Below, in pieces: positions 16,927-24,651 of a stretch of 54,710 nt of DNA (positions within the stretch are counted from its first letter, which is position 1; each line of letters starts with the position of its first letter). The notes beneath the pieces were generated by a model. That model did no database searches, was not told the origin of the DNA, and was given only the letters and a program-made list of their open reading frames with translations. The stretch spans positions 1 through 54,710 of the forward strand of contig JAHYJK010000006.1 of NCBI GenBank assembly GCA_019429225.1. Direction: 5' to 3'. This DNA is from Anaerolineaceae bacterium (GTDB lineage Bacteria > Chloroflexota > Anaerolineae > Anaerolineales > Anaerolineaceae). Both the position numbers and the translations under genes were made by a program.

Positions 16927-17747
16927 TTTCTAATCCATTCGCTCCATGAACCTAAATATAAATGGATTGGTTTTATGCCGATGTGTTGCATTACTGCAAA
17001 ATTCAAGCAGGATGTAACACCGGATCCACAATACACGACCTTAGATGTATCGTATTTTTCTTCAAGCAAGTCGTTATATTTTTCTTGCAATTCCTCTACT
17101 GGCAATAATATCCCATTTACATCCAAATTGTTCTGATGAAAGAAATTAATAGCATTGGGTATGCGACCAGCAACCTTATCTAAAGGCTCTTCCAATCCTA
17201 AATAGCGTTCTCTTGATCTTGCATCAATGATTGTGTAATCTGGCTGGTATATGATCGTTTCCATTTCCGATGTTGTTTTCATTAACTTAAGATCAGGAGA
17301 TCCGATAAATTTTGAGGGTTGATTATGAACCTGGCCAGATTCCTGTGAAAAACCAGAATCTAACCAGGCAGCGAACCCTCCGTTCAATATGGCTACATTT
17401 AAATGACCAAAATATTTCAACATCCACCATAAACGGCTGGCAAACGATCCAGAGGTTGTATCATAGACAACCACCTGTTTGTGCTCGTCAATTCCCCAAT
17501 TTGAACAGGTTTCGATAAATTTATCTGGCTCTGGTAAAGGATGTCTGCCGGTTTCTTCAGTAATCTTTCCGGATAAATCCTTATCTAAATCAGCATAAAT
17601 CGCGTTTGGGATGTGATTTTTCAGGTAATCCTGGTACCCCCAGGTCGGATTAATGAGGTCAAAACGACAATCAATGATAACCAAATTATTAAGATCCAAT
17701 AATTTAACCAAATCATCAGGATCGATAAAAGTAGTAAATGTTTCCAT
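16890..17747 (-). CDS. Sulfurtransferase (thiosulfate/3-mercaptopyruvate, two rhodanese domains)
   Basis: A 285-residue tandem rhodanese. The N-terminal domain (VIIDCRFDLINPTWGYQDY, GRHPLPEP) is the inactive copy. The C-terminal domain holds the catalytic loop VVYCGSGVTSCLNFAV; CGSGVT is the loop of the mercaptopyruvate-type subgroup. The protein is expected in the cytoplasm, transferring sulfane sulfur to cyanide or thiol acceptors. I chose the ATG at 17747 (METFTTF), which is five bases from the pyruvate kinase stop; the longer frame would run inside pyruvate kinase. The Shine-Dalgarno is poor, consistent with translational coupling. Confidence 0.92.
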   Translation of the reverse strand: METFTTFIDPDDLVKLLDLNNLVIIDCRFDLINPTWGYQDYLKNHIPNAIYADLDKDLSGKITEETGRHPLPEPDKFIETCSNWGIDEHKQVVVYDTTSGSFASRLWWMLKYFGHLNVAILNGGFAAWLDSGFSQESGQVHNQPSKFIGSPDLKLMKTTSEMETIIYQPDYTIIDARSRERYLGLEEPLDKVAGRIPNAINFFHQNNLDVNGILLPVEELQEKYNDLLEEKYDTSKVVYCGSGVTSCLNFAVMQHIGIKPIHLYLGSWSEWIRNKNHPIISDSIS

Positions 17748-17751
17748 AAAG

Positions 17752-19209
17752 TTATTTTTTTCCAATGGTATGTAATAGCAGAAAGTTAGGCGGGCGCATA
17801 TCACCCATTGGAAGCCCTGACACAAAAATTATCTGTTGACCGTTTTGAATGGGGTTAGACGCAATGATCGCTTCTTCCACAAAAGCAACCATATCCTCAA
17901 TCGTAGTGGCGTGCGGAACCTGGTACGGTTTTACGCCCCAGAACAGTGATAGCATTCGAAAAGTTTCTAGCTCTGGAGTGAATGCGAGAATTGGAACCTT
18001 TGGCCGTACTTTTGACATCAATAAAGCTGTTTTACCCGATTGGGTTAAAACTGCAATATAAGCTACATCACGATCAAAAGCTAAGTCTCCTGCTGCTCGG
18101 GTTAAAGCGACAGCATCATCGTGTGTTTGGTCCAATGGATGACGTTTAATGTATCCCCAATGATGATAATTCGCTTCAGCCTCTTTTATGATCGAAACCA
18201 TCATCGAGATGACCTCGAGTGGATATTTTCCAATAGCTGTCTCACCAGAGAGCATGACAGCATCACTTCCATCCAGGATTGCATTTGCGACATCGGATGC
18301 TTCTGCACGTGTTGGACGAGGGCTATTGATCATTGAATCTAACATTTGGGTAGCGGTGATTACAAATTTTGCTTTTTTGTATGCTGAATCAATAATTTTC
18401 TTTTGAAAAATGGGAACACAAGCAGGTGAGGTTTCTACAGCCAGATCACCGCGAGCAACCATAACACCATCGGTCACATCCAGTATTTCTTCTAATCTTT
18501 CAATCGCCTGGGGACGTTCCATTTTTGCAATTACAGTTGGTGGGATTCGGTAGGGTGCTATTTCACGAATTGCTTCCTTGACTCTCACCACGTCTTCAGG
18601 ACCGGAAACAAAGGAAATTGCTACAGCATCAATACCATTTTTTAGACCAAATTCCAGATCTTCTTTATCCTTTTCCGTGAACCCAGGGATCTTAAGATCA
18701 GTTCCCGGCAGGTTAACACCTTTATTTGAAGTTAAAATCCCCCCCAAAATAACTTTTGCAAAAACAGTATCATTTACTACATTTATCACTTCCAGCTCCA
18801 GATTACCATCATCGAGGAGGATGCTATCTTTTGGATTAACACTTCTGGCAAGATTTGGTACATCTAAAGGAAGTGTTGCGGCTACAGAATCGGAATTAAA
18901 ATTTTGATTATCAACATCTACCGGGGTTAAAGCGACAGTTTGATCCTTTTCAAGTTGAATTCCTTCAGGAGGTAGTTTACCAACCCTTAATTTGGGACCT
19001 TGAAGATCCTGCAGGATGGTGATCGGTTTATGTAATTCTTTGGATAACTTTCTGATTAACTCAATATTTCGTAAATGGTTCTCATGGGTACCGTGTGAGA
19101 AGTTTAATCGAACGATATCAAGGCCTTCAAGGATCAATTTTCTTAAGATTTCCTCTTTATCACTACTTGGACCCAATGTGGCTATTATTTTTGCTCTTCT
19201 TTCCATCAT
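17752..19209 (-). CDS. pyk: Pyruvate kinase
   Basis: Pyruvate kinase makes pyruvate and ATP from phosphoenolpyruvate and ADP in glycolysis. Family motifs are KIIATLGPSSD, IVRLNFSHGTHENH, the active-site IAKMERPQAIERLEEI, DGVMVARGDLAVE and ATQMLDSMINSPRPTRAE, then DGSDAVMLSGETAIGKYP. The C-terminal allosteric domain is present, ending without the extra PEP-utiliser-like domain of some bacilli, giving 485 residues. The start is one of two consecutive ATGs after AGGTGA; the second has better spacing. Co-transcription with the sulfurtransferase is likely, since only four bases separate them. Confidence 0.97.
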   Translation of the reverse strand: MMERRAKIIATLGPSSDKEEILRKLILEGLDIVRLNFSHGTHENHLRNIELIRKLSKELHKPITILQDLQGPKLRVGKLPPEGIQLEKDQTVALTPVDVDNQNFNSDSVAATLPLDVPNLARSVNPKDSILLDDGNLELEVINVVNDTVFAKVILGGILTSNKGVNLPGTDLKIPGFTEKDKEDLEFGLKNGIDAVAISFVSGPEDVVRVKEAIREIAPYRIPPTVIAKMERPQAIERLEEILDVTDGVMVARGDLAVETSPACVPIFQKKIIDSAYKKAKFVITATQMLDSMINSPRPTRAEASDVANAILDGSDAVMLSGETAIGKYPLEVISMMVSIIKEAEANYHHWGYIKRHPLDQTHDDAVALTRAAGDLAFDRDVAYIAVLTQSGKTALLMSKVRPKVPILAFTPELETFRMLSLFWGVKPYQVPHATTIEDMVAFVEEAIIASNPIQNGQQIIFVSGLPMGDMRPPNFLLLHTIGKK

Positions 19210-19270
19210 TTCACCTGATTTCTATAATTTATTGTTAGGATAATTTTAGATCATTTTGTCTTAAGATGAT

Positions 19271-19295
19271 GAAAAACCGCCTTTTTCAAGGCGGT
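19271..19295 (-). terminator. Terminator of the argF-rocD operon
   Basis: Read on the minus strand, ACCGCC-TTGAAAAA-GGCGGT is followed by TTTTC, 16 bases beyond the rocD stop codon. Confidence 0.8.
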
Positions 19296-19310
19296 CGATA
19301 ATTTTGTTTT

Positions 19311-20513
19311 TTAATCCATCAAAAGTGTTTCTTCGATAATGGGTAGTGCCCAGTCTAAAATTTCTTTTGAAATGATCAATGGTGGAGCAAAGCGAATAAC
19401 ATTATCATGTGTTTCTTTTGCCAGGATTCCTTTTCTTTTTAACACTTCACAAAAACGTCTTGCGCCACCTGCTTCGGGTTTTAATTCGACTCCAATCAGA
19501 AGCCCTCTTCCGCGAACTTCTTTAACATGCTTGCTGGAAATTTTCTTTAATTCTTCAATAAAATAATTTCCCAGTTCTTCAGCACGTTCAATTAATTTTT
19601 CATCCCTAATCACATTTAAAGCCGCTCGCGCAACAGCTGCACCCAGAGGATTACCTCCGAATGTTGATCCGTGTTCTCCAGGTTGGAATAACCCCATTAT
19701 TTCGCGATCTGCTAAGACAGCAGAAACTGGGTAAAATCCACCAGATAAAGCTTTTCCAATGATCATCATATCTGGGCGAACGTTTTCATGCTGGCAGGCA
19801 AATAGTTTTCCAGTTCTTCCCAGTCCAGTTTGAATTTCGTCAGCAATGAAAAGTATATTATTCTGTTGACAAAGATTTACCACAGACTGTAAATATCCTT
19901 TGGGAGGAATGATTACACCCCCTTCGCCCTGGATGGGTTCTAACATGATTGCTGCTGTATTCGGGGTAATTGCACTTTCTAAAGACTTCAGGTCACCATA
20001 TTTAACGGTTATAAAACCTGGTGTGAATGGGCCAAATTCTTTTTTGTAATATTCTTCCGTTGAAAAAGAAATGATTGTGATGGTTCTTCCATGAAAATTG
20101 CCATCCGCAACAATGATTTCACTTTCATAATAGGGGATTTCTTTGGTTTTATAAGCCCATTTACGTGCTAATTTAATAGCAGTTTCTACAGCTTCTGCAC
20201 CACTATTCATGGGTAAAGACATCTCGTATCCAGTCATTTCGGATAATTCCTTGTAAAACAGAGGAAGCTGTTGATTACGAAATGCTCTTGAGGTCAGTGT
20301 TACTTTTTTTGCCTGTTCAATCATTGCATCTAAAATTTTTGGATGGACATGTCCTTGATTTAACGCTGAATATGCACTAAGACAATCTAAATATTTATTT
20401 CCTTCAACATCAAAAACCCAGACACCTTCACCACGTTCAATCACAACATCCAGCGGATGATAGTTGTGGGCACCATATTTTTCTTCAATTTCAATATATT
20501 CTTTTGATTCCAT
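19311..20513 (-). CDS. rocD: Ornithine--oxo-acid aminotransferase
   Basis: A PLP-dependent class III aminotransferase that interconverts ornithine and glutamate-5-semialdehyde. The start EKYGAHNYHPLDVVIERGEG and LDCLSAYSALNQGHVHPKI are characteristic of ornithine aminotransferase rather than ArgD. Other landmarks are MNSGAEAVETAIKLAR, DGNFHGRTITIISFS, FIADEIQTGLGRTGK and the PLP lysine in IIGKALSGGFYPVSAV, then HGSTFGGNPLGAAVA. 400 residues is normal. It lies four bases downstream of argF, so the pair links citrulline, ornithine and proline/glutamate metabolism. Confidence 0.95.
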   Translation of the reverse strand: MESKEYIEIEEKYGAHNYHPLDVVIERGEGVWVFDVEGNKYLDCLSAYSALNQGHVHPKILDAMIEQAKKVTLTSRAFRNQQLPLFYKELSEMTGYEMSLPMNSGAEAVETAIKLARKWAYKTKEIPYYESEIIVADGNFHGRTITIISFSTEEYYKKEFGPFTPGFITVKYGDLKSLESAITPNTAAIMLEPIQGEGGVIIPPKGYLQSVVNLCQQNNILFIADEIQTGLGRTGKLFACQHENVRPDMMIIGKALSGGFYPVSAVLADREIMGLFQPGEHGSTFGGNPLGAAVARAALNVIRDEKLIERAEELGNYFIEELKKISSKHVKEVRGRGLLIGVELKPEAGGARRFCEVLKRKGILAKETHDNVIRFAPPLIISKEILDWALPIIEETLLMD

Positions 20514-20517
20514 TTAG

Positions 20518-21444
20518 TTACATTCCTTTTAGTAGATTTACAATTATGGCTTTTTGAGCATGGAGGCGATTATGAGCCTGTGGGAATAATCTGGAATGAG
20601 ATCCGTCAGCAACTGCATCGGTAATTTCCTGACCTCGGTGGGCAGGTAAACAATGTAATACGATCGCATCCTTATCTGCTTCATTAACCAGCTTCTCATT
20701 TACCTGATATGGAGGAAAGACGGCTTCTCGTTTTTTAGCTTCTTCTTCCTGTCCCATTGAAGTCCAGGTATCTGTATAAATAACGTGTGCATTTTTCACG
20801 GCTTCATGTGGATCTCTGCTGAAATGAATTTTAGAACCGGATTCTAAGGCAATATTCTGTCCTAATTCAATCGCCTGGGGTAGCATATCATACCCTTCAG
20901 GTGCACTCAGCGTAAAGTTAGCTCCTAATTTGGTGCAGATATGTAATAATGAAACGGCCACATTATTGCCATCACCGATAAATGTTACGTTTAAGCCTTT
21001 CATCGAACCAAAATTTTCAATAATAGTCAGGGCATCCGCCATAGCCTGACAAGGATGGTTGTAATCACTTAAACCATTTATTACAGGAATATCAGCCCAT
21101 TTTGCCAATTCGACCACATGCTCATGATCAAACACACGCGCCATGATGATATCTACATAACCAGAAATGACCCTGGCGACATCAGCAATTGATTCGCGCT
21201 TTCCGAGACCAATTTCACTAGGAGAAAGGTAAAGTGCATCACCACCAAGATGTCGCATAGCCATATCAAAGCTTACTCTGGTACGTAAACTGGGTTTCTG
21301 GAAAATCATACTCATTACTTTGTTTTTTAGAATGGGTTGATTTCCTCCAGCACTCCACTCTTTTTTTAAATCCATTGCTAATTCCAGCATATCTTGGATA
21401 TCAGAAGAGGAATAATCTGTAATGGCAATAAAATCTTTCTTCAT
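20518..21444 (-). CDS. argF: Ornithine carbamoyltransferase
   Basis: OTC condenses ornithine and carbamoyl phosphate to citrulline. The carbamoyl-phosphate site reads FQKPSLRTRVSFD (Leu where many enzymes have Thr in STRTR), with HPCQAMADALTI in the middle. The ornithine-binding DTWTSMGQEEE loop and HCLPAHRGQEI identify it as OTC rather than aspartate or acetylornithine carbamoyltransferase. The 308-residue length fits. GGAGAACAAAA precedes the ATG. A minus-strand TATACT lies about 45 bases upstream as a possible -10, without a convincing -35. First gene of a two-gene operon with rocD. Confidence 0.96.
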   Translation of the reverse strand: MKKDFIAITDYSSSDIQDMLELAMDLKKEWSAGGNQPILKNKVMSMIFQKPSLRTRVSFDMAMRHLGGDALYLSPSEIGLGKRESIADVARVISGYVDIIMARVFDHEHVVELAKWADIPVINGLSDYNHPCQAMADALTIIENFGSMKGLNVTFIGDGNNVAVSLLHICTKLGANFTLSAPEGYDMLPQAIELGQNIALESGSKIHFSRDPHEAVKNAHVIYTDTWTSMGQEEEAKKREAVFPPYQVNEKLVNEADKDAIVLHCLPAHRGQEITDAVADGSHSRLFPQAHNRLHAQKAIIVNLLKGM

Positions 21445-21579
21445 TTTTGTTCTCCTAAACTATTTTTATATATATATTACGCTCAAGCAGTATAACATAA
21501 GGTAAGATTAGCTAAAATGAATTTATTAATGATTCTTCTACAAATTTATCATTTTTTATGAAATTCTGGAGGGCATTAA

Positions 21580-22512
21580 ATGTCTTTAAGAAAATTTAGT
21601 CTTTTTGTACTTATTTACAATGTGCTTGTAATCTTAATCGGTGCCCTTGTAAGGGCCACGGGTTCAGGTGCAGGATGTGGGTCTCACTGGCCAACCTGCA
21701 ATGGACAGGTTATTCCAACTTCTCCTCAGTTGGAAACCATGATCGAATTTTCACATCGAATAACAAGCGGATTAACGATCATTTTTGTCCTTTTACTTTT
21801 TATTTGGGTTTTTCGGATGTATGAAAAGAAATCCAAAGTAAGGTTGGCTGCCTTATTTGTTTTGATTTTCATAATTTTTGAAGCACTCATTGGTGCAGGA
21901 TTGGTTTTGTTTGAACTTACTGGAGAAAATTCTTCATTAACGCGGGCTACTGTAATCGCTTTACATCTTGTAAATACGTTTTTATTGTTGGGAAGTAATG
22001 CTTTATTGTATGAATGGATCAGTGATGGTGAGCCAAAGAAATTATTAATTAATCGAAATGCCAGACAGCTTTTTATTTTGATTTTTATATTATTTTTACT
22101 TTTAGGGGCAAGTGGAGCAATAACTGCTTTAGGAGATACCTTGTTTCCTGCAGCATCATTATCGGAAGGCATCGAGCAAGATTTTTCAGGAGAAAATTTT
22201 CTATTACAGTTAAGGATATATCACCCAATTTTTGCAGTTTTCATAGGGTTAGGTCTATTTATTATTTACAATAATTTTCTGAAGAAATCTAAAAACCAAA
22301 GATTAAATATCTATTCCAGATATCTGGCTGGTTTGTTTCTGCTTCAATTATTTTTAGGCGTTTTCAACGTAATATTACTTGCGCCTATCTGGATGCAACT
22401 CATTCATTTATTACTGGCGGACATCGTCTGGATAATTTTTATATTATGGATTAATCAGATTGTTTTTTATGGGTTGTCTGCTTCATCGCCCGGGAAACCA
22501 TTAAGTCCATAA
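21580..22512 (+). CDS. Heme A synthase-like membrane protein (CtaA/COX15 family)
   Basis: An eight-helix membrane protein of 310 residues. It starts with LFVLIYNVLVILIGALVRATGSGAGCGSHWPTCNG, the highly conserved CtaA N-terminus with a Cys pair (here given in shortened form as GALVRATGSGAGC and CGSHWPTC). Candidate heme-ligand histidines occur in IEFSHRITSG, VIALHLVNTF, LRIYHPIFA and QLIHLLLAD. CtaA converts heme O to heme A for cytochrome oxidases. It suggests that the host, despite ferredoxin-dependent enzymes nearby, may respire oxygen. GGAGGG precedes the ATG. Its last 62 bases overlap the convergent SDR gene. Confidence 0.88.
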   Translation: MSLRKFSLFVLIYNVLVILIGALVRATGSGAGCGSHWPTCNGQVIPTSPQLETMIEFSHRITSGLTIIFVLLLFIWVFRMYEKKSKVRLAALFVLIFIIFEALIGAGLVLFELTGENSSLTRATVIALHLVNTFLLLGSNALLYEWISDGEPKKLLINRNARQLFILIFILFLLLGASGAITALGDTLFPAASLSEGIEQDFSGENFLLQLRIYHPIFAVFIGLGLFIIYNNFLKKSKNQRLNIYSRYLAGLFLLQLFLGVFNVILLAPIWMQLIHLLLADIVWIIFILWINQIVFYGLSASSPGKPLSP

Positions 22513-23281
22513 TCTTATAAGTTAATGGTCCAAGAAGATTGCTTAAGTGATATAAGAATTTACTTTCCACGCCTGGAATAATGACATAATTTCTATTTTT
22601 AATTCCAATTATTATTTCGTGTGATACTTTTTGAGCGCTTAAGACGCTCGTGGCTGAACCAGAAATAATTTTTGTAATTTCTGGTTTAAATTTGTTTTCG
22701 TAAGCTAATTGAGGTGTGTCTGTATCAGGGGGGAAAACGATTGATACATGGATACCTTTTGGTTTTAATTCACTTCGTAAAACATCTGTAAAACCGCGTA
22801 CAGCGAATTTACTGGCACCATACGCAGAATAACCATACAAACCGATTACACCCGCCATCGATGAAATATTAACGATAAAGGATCCTGAAGCCATCAAAGG
22901 TAAAAGTGCCATGATGCAATTAACGGTTCCAAAATAATTTATGTCCATCAACCATCGAATTTTATCCATTTGGATTGATTCAAATTCTTCTGGGTGGGTA
23001 ACACCTGCAGAATTGATCAGCCCATCTATCTTTATATTTTTTTGACTCAGTTCATCTGCAAAAATTTTTATCTCTGAAAAATTTTGAACATCTGCTAAAA
23101 AATAATTAATTTTTGGATTTTCATCCTTAATTTGATGAATAGCCGCTAAGATTTTTTCTTCGTCTCTTGCGATTATCCAGATGTTGGCTTCTAAATTGAC
23201 CAAATCTTTTACAAGTGCCAATCCGATACCACTTGACCCACCTGTAATGATAATATTTTTATTTTTAAAATTGAACTTCAT
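22451..23281 (-). CDS. Short-chain dehydrogenase resembling 3-ketosphinganine reductase
   Basis: A classical NAD(P)-binding SDR: GGSSGIGLALVKDL cofactor motif, INSAGV, and catalytic Ser with YSAYGASKFAVRGF (Tyr/Lys). The segment FPPDTDTPQLAYENKFKPE closely matches the FPPDTDTPGF-E(N)-KP-E signature of eukaryotic and bacterial 3-ketodihydrosphingosine reductases (KDSR), and SATSVLSAQKVS parallels the following KDSR segment. A semi-hydrophobic C-terminus is also in keeping. KDSR reduces 3-ketosphinganine in sphingolipid synthesis; no serine palmitoyltransferase is in this window, so the assignment is inference. It is followed on the same strand direction by nothing, and preceded by the TrmH-type gene nine bases away. 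Confidence 0.75.
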   Translation of the reverse strand: MKFNFKNKNIIITGGSSGIGLALVKDLVNLEANIWIIARDEEKILAAIHQIKDENPKINYFLADVQNFSEIKIFADELSQKNIKIDGLINSAGVTHPEEFESIQMDKIRWLMDINYFGTVNCIMALLPLMASGSFIVNISSMAGVIGLYGYSAYGASKFAVRGFTDVLRSELKPKGIHVSIVFPPDTDTPQLAYENKFKPEITKIISGSATSVLSAQKVSHEIIIGIKNRNYVIIPGVESKFLYHLSNLLGPLTYKIMDLMVSRAMKQTTHKKQSD

Positions 23282-23290
23282 ATTTCTCCT

Positions 23291-23998
23291 TTAGTGATGG
23301 CAAGATGAGCAATTTTCACCTGAACAGGAACCACAACCATTTCCCGATGAAGCAAAATTATTTTTTTTCAATGAATAAACTGCAATACCAAAAGCAATCG
23401 CAACATTTAATGAATTCTTTAATCCAACCATAGGAATATGTAAGTGTGCATCACATAGTTTCAAAACATCAGGATCTACTCCCGTGATTTCGTTGCCGAC
23501 CACAAGGATTGTCGGTTGCGAGAATTCAGATATATCATAATTAAAAATTGATTGAGACGTTGATGTTTTTTCTAATGCCCAAATTATATAGCCGTTTTCT
23601 TTCAAGGATTTTATGAGGGATACTGTGTTGAGGTGAGTTTCATAATTTACTGTAAATTCAGACCCTAAGGAAGTTTTGTGAACTTTTGGATTGGTTGGTG
23701 AAGGAGTTATTCCACAAAGATGAATTTTTTTTATACCAACACCATCAGCTGATCTAAAAATGGCTCCCACATTGAAAGTAGAACGAATATTATCCAGAAC
23801 AATGTTTAACTTATTAGCTTGATGAAGCTCATTATTTGCATATAGCTCTTCATGATTGAGATTTATTTCATGAATAATCAAAGTTTCTGATTTGCATTTT
23901 GGACAATTTACTCCTATCCCAGAATTTTTAGGGGCCGGAAAACGAAAATTACAATTTTGATTTGGGCATTGCCTGATTAGATAAAATTCAGTGGACAT
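23291..23998 (-). CDS. TrmH/SpoU-family RNA 2'-O-methyltransferase with zinc-ribbon and Cys-rich tail
   Basis: The SPOUT methyltransferase core has LDNIRSTFNVGAIFRSADG, TSLGSEFTVNYE, VVGNEITGVDPDVL and the knot motif IPMVGLKNSLNVAIAFGIA, as expected for TrmH-type tRNA or rRNA ribose methylation with S-adenosylmethionine. It is preceded by a zinc-ribbon-like segment (RQCPNQNCNFRFP, NCPKCKSE) within residues 1-45. It ends with an unusual run GCGSCSGENCSSCHH, five Cys and two His in the last 15 residues, which could bind metal. The RNA target is unknown. It lies between DUF2344 and the SDR, closely spaced on the minus strand. Confidence 0.88.
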   Translation of the reverse strand: MSTEFYLIRQCPNQNCNFRFPAPKNSGIGVNCPKCKSETLIIHEINLNHEELYANNELHQANKLNIVLDNIRSTFNVGAIFRSADGVGIKKIHLCGITPSPTNPKVHKTSLGSEFTVNYETHLNTVSLIKSLKENGYIIWALEKTSTSQSIFNYDISEFSQPTILVVGNEITGVDPDVLKLCDAHLHIPMVGLKNSLNVAIAFGIAVYSLKKNNFASSGNGCGSCSGENCSSCHH

Positions 23999-24003
23999 AA
24001 ATC

Positions 24004-24651
24004 TTATTTTTTCACAACCAATTCATTTGCCATGATTATCTTTTTACGAATAATTCTCGTGAACTCTACAGGAATATTTAGCTCACTCAGTACTTCTTCT
24101 GGTCTGCCCGTAGCGCCATCTTTGGATTTTAATAACATTTTGAGATAATACGAGTCTTCCATAATAATCTCAAGATCTAATATAAGTGGTCGCAGGTCGT
24201 AAGATTTCCCTCTTCGCACTCGTATAACCGTTTCTTTGCTTTTCAGGTCATAAATGCTTTCGATTATTTTGTTTGAATCAAACTCCTCCAGAAAAAAAAC
24301 GTGATATTCAGAAGCGATAGTCTGAGTCTGCAAAGCTGGTTCTGCCAGATTGATTTCGATGATGGAATTTACCGAAATTCCGTATGGAAGAGTGTTAGTT
24401 AGTGCAGTTTCAAGAGATAATAAATCCATTTCCTGCTCCAGGAAAAAATCGACAATTTCGCAGTCACTCAGGAAACCAAGAGGTAAAGGACTGGCTTGTT
24501 GAATTTTTGGTTGTGGATGGAAACCCTGACTGTAAACTAAAGGGAGTTTAGCCCTTCTGAATGTTCTTTCCCACATTTTATGAATATCCAGGTTGGAAGT
24601 GTATCGCATACCTTCTTTTTTTGAGTAATTAATTCGGTATCGATAATTCAT
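24004..24651 (-). CDS. DUF2344 protein, radical SAM-associated
   Basis: A 215-residue protein beginning YRYRINYSKKEGMRYTSNLD and containing RTFRRAKLPLVYSQGFHPQP, the hallmark of DUF2344. The family is regularly fused to or adjacent to the radical SAM protein of the same operon and has been linked by context to RNA metabolism; its biochemical role is not known to me. I chose the ATG at 24651, with an excellent AAGGAG five bases upstream; this overlaps the radical SAM gene by 23 bases. The longer frame upstream lies entirely within that gene. Confidence 0.9.
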   Translation of the reverse strand: MNYRYRINYSKKEGMRYTSNLDIHKMWERTFRRAKLPLVYSQGFHPQPKIQQASPLPLGFLSDCEIVDFFLEQEMDLLSLETALTNTLPYGISVNSIIEINLAEPALQTQTIASEYHVFFLEEFDSNKIIESIYDLKSKETVIRVRRGKSYDLRPLILDLEIIMEDSYYLKMLLKSKDGATGRPEEVLSELNIPVEFTRIIRKKIIMANELVVKK

